DNA from: Campylobacteraceae bacterium
GTDB lineage: Bacteria; Campylobacterota; Campylobacteria; Campylobacterales; Sulfurovaceae
Direction: 5' to 3'
Length of the DNA stretch: 64,000 nt
Assembly: GCA_027065385.1 (NCBI GenBank)
Contig: JAMOOP010000108.1
Span: 1 to 64,000, forward strand
Both the position numbers and the translations under genes were made by a program. Shown piece after piece: positions 60,401-64,000 of the stretch. The notes below the pieces were generated by a model. That model ran no database searches. It had not been told where the DNA came from and saw only the letters and a list, made by a program, of their open reading frames with translations. The number at the start of each line of letters is the position of its first letter. Positions within the stretch are counted from its first letter, which is position 1.

Positions 60401-63400
60401 CTGCTCCAAAAGGTGGTCTAACTTTTGATTATACTACAAAAGATGGTACAGCAGGAGATGAAGATTTTAGTGATAATAATGATACCAATAATACAACTGT
60501 AAATAATAGTGATAACAATGATGATAGTAATAGTAGTAGTGGTGGTAGTAGTTGGTGGGATATAATTAAAGATTGGCTTAATGGTCAATCCTCACATCAT
60601 GATAAAAAGAGTTTGACTTCTATAGAAAAACATAATAGTAAAAAAAATATCTCTTTTCAAAAAGAGGGTGATAGTGAAGATAATAATAATGAAAATAGTA
60701 ATAATGGTGGTACTACAACTAATATAGCTGATTATAAAAAAATTGTAGGAAAAGTAACCATAAATGAGGGAGAGACAAATGCTACTATTAGTGTTAAAGT
60801 TATTGGGGATAATGAAGTTGAAGATGATGAAACATTTTATGTAGTTCTTCTTCCTTCTGAAATGAATTCTTTTATTCCTATTGGAACTGGTACTATTATT
60901 ACTGATGATGAAAATATTAGTAAAAAACTATTAGCAGAGTATCGTTTTGATGAGTGTATTTTAAATGGAACTAATGGGGAAGTAAGAGATAGTAGTGGAA
61001 ATAATTTTCATGGAGTAGCTATACTAAAAGATAAAGATGGAAAACTACCAATTACCTCTTCTAAAGAGAAGATAATTAATAGAAGTGCTAAATTTACTAT
61101 GAGTGATAAAAGCTTTGTTAAGATTAGTAACTTTAATGATTTTAATAGTAGTAAATTTTCTGTCTCTATGTGGGTAAAAGTACATGAAAATGTTAATGGT
61201 TGGCAAACACTACTTCATAAAGGGGCTAGTAATAATGGAACTAATGGTGTCTTTAGAATTAAATATAACTACAACTATGGAAATGATAAATTAGGACTCT
61301 ATACAACTTTTTCTGATAAAAGTAGTAGAAGTTTTTATAAAACTGATATAGGATTAAAAGATAAAGCTTGGCACTATTTAGCAGTTATCTATGAAAATAG
61401 AGAATATAAAATATATCTTGATAAACAATTAGTAGTCTCTAAAAAATATAATAAAGATTTAATATCCCCAAATAATGAGCTACATATAGGTGGAAAAGCT
61501 TATGTATCTAATATGTATATTGATGAGGTTAAAATTTTTGATACTGCTCTAAAGAGTAAACAGATTAAAGATATTTTTAATAATGAAAGTAGTGGTAAAA
61601 ATTGGGACGGTAGCAATAGAGATGAATGTTTATGTTCTGATAGTATGACTCCATTTGTTTGTAATAACACACTATATATATCAAATAGAACAAAAATGGG
61701 AACAGGTAGTGGTGATAGTGGTAAAACTTGGCTTCATAGTATTGACCAAAATAGTACACCTTATAGTTTTAATTATATAGGTAATGGTTATAGTAGTAGC
61801 TATAATGCTCTAGGATATAATAGTGTAGATAACTTTATGTATGCACTTTTTGAAACACATCTTTTAAAAATTGATAGAGATGCAAAAGTTATAGATTTAG
61901 GAGCAGTTGAAGGGTTAACAACACAGCTTTATGCAGGAGCATTTGATAGAGATGGAAACTATTTTGTAAGTAGTAATGGTGGTGCTGATGATAAAATATA
62001 TCAAATTGATATAAAAGAGAAAAAAGTAGTAAAAACTATAAATCTAAAATATAGCATAAAAGGTAAAAATGAGCCTGTTAAGTTTTGGGATATGACTATT
62101 GATAAGAGTGGAGACTACTTTTACGCTATGCTTTTAGATAATAGCAATGAAGATATAAATGATAAATTTGTAAAAATAGATAAAAATAGTGGAGTTATGA
62201 GCGTTATAAACGATAAACCAAAGGGTTTAGACTCTGCGATAGATACAATATTTTCAGATATAGATGGTGATATTTTTATAATGGAGCGTAATAATGGATT
62301 TTATAAAATAGATAGTGATACAGGAGATTTATATAAATTATCTACAACAGATGAATTAAGTTATTATAATGATGGTGCTAATTGTGCAGAAGCAAATATT
62401 AGTGAACCTTCAACTATTAGTATAGAAGAAAAAGTTGTGGATTTTGAGGGAGATAGTGGTAAAAAGATATTTAAATTTAATATCTCATTTAGTAAACCAG
62501 CTCCAGAAAATGCTGGTTTTTGGGTTAAATATAGTGATGGAGTTAATGCTATCTCCCCATTAGGTACAGCTTTTTATAAAGGTGAACACTCAAAAGATTA
62601 TGATTTTAATGGAGATGCTAGATTTATAGATATTCCAAAAGGAACAACCTCTTATGAGTTAAATGCTACTATTTATGGAGATATAGAGATAGAGCCTAAT
62701 GAGGAATTTTATATTGAAATTTATAATGGTAAAAATCTCGCTATAAAAAATGGTAAAGGTATTGGTGTAATTGTTAATGATGATAATGCTATATTTAATA
62801 TAGAAAGAGTTGGAAGTAATAATATTAAGCCTACCAATATAGATGAGCAAAGAGAAAAAGAGTCACTATATACACAAATTTCAAATAGAGATTTTAACTA
62901 CTGTATAGTAAGTTATGATAAAAATGAGTCAAATTTTAAAGAGTATCCTATTGAAGATATTACACTTAAAATTGAATTAATTGATAACACCTCTACAACT
63001 AATAAAGTTATGTATACATGTTATAAATATTTAGACCATAAAAGTAGTAGATTTGATATTACAGATAATCATGACCTAGAGTTAAATGCTACAAAAGATG
63101 CTATATATAAAATATCATACTTAGAGCATAATCAAACTATAGTAAAAGGTGATTTTAGTAATGGAAAAGCTTTTGAAAATAATAGTTCTATAAGAACTAT
63201 CTATTCCAGAGATGATTTTTCTATTCGTCCTGCTGGATTTAAACTTATGCTTTGGGCAGATGATGGAACTATAAGAGACCATTTAGCTACAAGCAATCAA
63301 AAAGAGTCTTATGGCATAGCTTTAGCTTCAGGTTATAAGTACGAGTTACAAGTTAAAGCTCTTAACTATAAAGGTTTAATTGATACAAATTATAAACCTA

Positions 63401-64000
63401 AAATAAGTTATAAAAATAAAGAGTCAAATATATTATCTCCAATTCAAGAGGTTAATGCAACACTTCTATTTGATGGTAATAAGAGTATTTGTAATGATAC
63501 TACAGATAAAGAGTTGAAATATTATGACTTTATAGATGGTATTAATAGTAATAAAGAGTTTTCTCGTGATAATGTTGGTAATTTTATTATTAAAGTAAAA
63601 GATGAAAATTGGACAAATCTTGACCACTATAATGGAACTAGTCAATTAGGTTGTAATATAAATTCTTCAAGTAATGAACTAGATAGTAGTGGTAAATTTG
63701 GGTGTAATATAGATACAACTTTTAGTATAAATTCAGACGACCCATTATATAACCACTATTATGACTTAAAGGTATATTTCCAACCATACAGTTTTGATGT
63801 TAATTTAGATGTAAAGAGTAAAACCAATAGTGGACATAATGACTTTTTATATATGGGTGATTTAACCCAAAGTGATAAAATGGCTATTTTAATAGATGGA
63901 AATATTACAGCAAAAGAGAAGGGTGGTAAGATAACTACTAACTTTACAAAAGATTGTCTAGCTCATAAAGTTCAACTATCATTAGATTATACTATAACAA
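57475..64000 (+). CDS. Giant secreted multidomain protein, truncated by the window edge
   Basis: An unbroken frame of 2175 codons runs from the ATG at 57475 (AAAGG upstream, signal peptide at about 1-20) to the right edge; the end is missing. In order I see: an N-terminal beta region (20-300); propeller-like segments with ITPN/YxLxxKTG patterns (about 400-585); an SdrD-B-like module with DDNNSNGIKDG (587-670); a DUF6923-like propeller (703-940); a Calx-beta domain (943-1143) interrupted by a low-complexity insert; a LamG-like lectin domain (about 1150-1375, WHYLAVIYENREYKIYLD); a second propeller (1383-1640); a second Calx-beta (1643-1775); then Cys-containing regions with FSIRPAGFKLMLWADDGT (about 1917-1934), resembling DUF6701/MshQ proteins. 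Probably a surface adhesin; function unknown. Confidence 0.85.
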   Translation, partial: MFLIRILIIISIFFSFSFSKGEVSRIFAHKESANNTTYSVNGTKYKWGRGDNLVIDGFEYAGHRYNYVSNSSIIKIRRVDNSYATGEPCGLFAERKGNKGNYTLETDYPQTNGSCDMAKVMGGRVINIGALDLFKNVSNNWDTAKNIERVDFISPNGIIAPAKSSDLTKAGHIVTEKSGNNELRIAPILSIDANNNPTSYGNLVRVMPHSSSSSYIRYKNCNIELPDGNSTYRRALGFYRDNKKSTEGQQGKVWHLGNSNEPMGMAFVSLNELGVNAGQKYYGFSYFGRDVTSSMDLTDINTFPHDTSGDTADPYGGVASYFVDAELGYGICYGMIDDGRSIYEMDLSSSSIFKEIKIDAKFLGEGTAYRATNHKLYAFQTYTNSGSTTEHGDYSTLYSIDFNSKNSPINVYKEKEHILDYEVEGAEFYYDPNIKKEILYIIASNNQKKNRYYLHAFYADNWNNELEGYPKTIAKYKLDSLAIDPNTGEAYGIDDAGKHTAPKVYKLNLKTGVATFIFKARDNFDAEGLAFAIDGKLYTEDDGGYSKLPRKIYRVDLKQKRFIETRNLSGTRDIEGLSCNGVRSAPKFTISGYIFDDNNSNGIKDGVESGLNKDSFIKICSSNNKFLKSVKADNNTGKYILNNIILGEYKLIEDASNTHDCNTSKDIDGYISTSQNIIDISVNTNINKNFANSKDSISIPFTCSNNAYIFSSKAFNAKTDVNSFDLSTGEKLSSKYNINRYNINAIGYNVIDNYLWGFDRGRYKVVRIDSNYTKRFYNIDKLPTFEPADDTSPTYHAGDVSLDGILYLFTISKKDTLYLVDVNHLSINYLKTLPSIHLDSEVDVSDFAFSPIDNMIYTVDWNENLIKIDQNSGKVTNLGHLDAIPSSGNVASIFFDKDGNLYAHHSYKADVYKIDISKVKAEYYSNIGTTLHGDGARCANAKISEIKPKISINNVTKLEGDSGFTDFNFTISLNKPAPKGGLTFDYTTKDGTAGDEDFSDNNDTNNTTVNNSDNNDDSNSSSGGSSWWDIIKDWLNGQSSHHDKKSLTSIEKHNSKKNISFQKEGDSEDNNNENSNNGGTTTNIADYKKIVGKVTINEGETNATISVKVIGDNEVEDDETFYVVLLPSEMNSFIPIGTGTIITDDENISKKLLAEYRFDECILNGTNGEVRDSSGNNFHGVAILKDKDGKLPITSSKEKIINRSAKFTMSDKSFVKISNFNDFNSSKFSVSMWVKVHENVNGWQTLLHKGASNNGTNGVFRIKYNYNYGNDKLGLYTTFSDKSSRSFYKTDIGLKDKAWHYLAVIYENREYKIYLDKQLVVSKKYNKDLISPNNELHIGGKAYVSNMYIDEVKIFDTALKSKQIKDIFNNESSGKNWDGSNRDECLCSDSMTPFVCNNTLYISNRTKMGTGSGDSGKTWLHSIDQNSTPYSFNYIGNGYSSSYNALGYNSVDNFMYALFETHLLKIDRDAKVIDLGAVEGLTTQLYAGAFDRDGNYFVSSNGGADDKIYQIDIKEKKVVKTINLKYSIKGKNEPVKFWDMTIDKSGDYFYAMLLDNSNEDINDKFVKIDKNSGVMSVINDKPKGLDSAIDTIFSDIDGDIFIMERNNGFYKIDSDTGDLYKLSTTDELSYYNDGANCAEANISEPSTISIEEKVVDFEGDSGKKIFKFNISFSKPAPENAGFWVKYSDGVNAISPLGTAFYKGEHSKDYDFNGDARFIDIPKGTTSYELNATIYGDIEIEPNEEFYIEIYNGKNLAIKNGKGIGVIVNDDNAIFNIERVGSNNIKPTNIDEQREKESLYTQISNRDFNYCIVSYDKNESNFKEYPIEDITLKIELIDNTSTTNKVMYTCYKYLDHKSSRFDITDNHDLELNATKDAIYKISYLEHNQTIVKGDFSNGKAFENNSSIRTIYSRDDFSIRPAGFKLMLWADDGTIRDHLATSNQKESYGIALASGYKYELQVKALNYKGLIDTNYKPKISYKNKESNILSPIQEVNATLLFDGNKSICNDTTDKELKYYDFIDGINSNKEFSRDNVGNFIIKVKDENWTNLDHYNGTSQLGCNINSSSNELDSSGKFGCNIDTTFSINSDDPLYNHYYDLKVYFQPYSFDVNLDVKSKTNSGHNDFLYMGDLTQSDKMAILIDGNITAKEKGGKITTNFTKDCLAHKVQLSLDYTIT
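59841..59877. repeat. 13-bp perfect inverted repeat inside the giant gene
   Basis: TGATACATCTCCT and its exact complement flank an 11-base spacer. It lies within the coding region near residues 790-801. It may be chance or a mRNA hairpin. Confidence 0.5.

Noticed and set aside
61577..61759. Short minus-strand frames inside the giant gene
   Set aside because: Tyr/Asn-rich reverse-frame shadows of the long plus-strand frame.

Overview
The window looks like a chromosomal piece from a Campylobacterota (epsilonproteobacterial) organism, most like the sulfur- and nitrogen-respiring Sulfurovum/Sulfurimonas type. The reasons are the strongly AT-rich sequence, short intergenic gaps and frequent TTG starts; family members typical of this group (Cj0069-like ATP-grasp protein, rsmA next to an RNase J with a long basic N-terminus, NifS-NifU pair); and sulfide:quinone oxidoreductase, polysulfide-reductase and heme d1 genes. 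No rRNA, tRNA, CRISPR array or intact mobile element was seen. The only mobile trace is the 5' stump of an ISAs1-type transposase near the left end.

Layout. 1-8.7 kb: Cj0069-like protein, transposase stump, eno with an FtsB-like coiled-coil gene, a DUF3015 + DUF4105 (Lnb-type) pair, a pseudouridine synthase and several small membrane proteins, including a 31-codon ORF with a near-consensus promoter. 8.8-11.6 kb: rnj and rsmA, overlapping. 11.8-15.4 kb: a 1187-residue lipoprotein with eleven 33-bp repeats and four domains resembling CBM2. 15.5-19.6 kb: a GDP-rhamnose-type operon (gmd, reductase, two glycosyltransferases). 19.5-22.9 kb, minus strand: kdsA, an EamA transporter, pyrB, bioD. 23-28.1 kb: clpS-clpA-aat (N-end rule) followed by tal and a family-2 glycosyltransferase. 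28.2-31.2 kb: the str operon (rpsL-rpsG-fusA). 31.5-35.3 kb: a truncated haemoglobin, a single-domain KpsC-like protein and a membrane-anchored peptide-binding protein.

35.5-48.3 kb is the respiratory core: SQR, a 55-residue companion ORF and a three-subunit psrABC-type molybdoenzyme; then an Mrp ATPase and a cytochrome-like protein without a haem motif; then a six-gene minus-strand operon of cytochrome c, nirJ, nirF, cobA, a Crp/Fnr regulator and a Met8-type sirohaem enzyme. The psrA and nir-type promoters each carry an FNR-type palindrome at the -41.5 position relative to a predicted -10 box. This suggests that the Crp/Fnr protein encoded in the second operon, or a paralogue, switches on both sulfur and nitrite respiration genes. 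nirS and nirDLGH are not in the window.

49-57.3 kb: nifS-nifU, lipoproteins (WG-repeat-like and CAP/SCP), pcm, an NlpC/P60 peptidase, gltX and a sugar-phosphate transferase. From 57,475 an open frame runs off the right edge: at least 2175 residues of a secreted multidomain protein with propeller-like regions, Calx-beta, LamG and SdrD-B-like modules.
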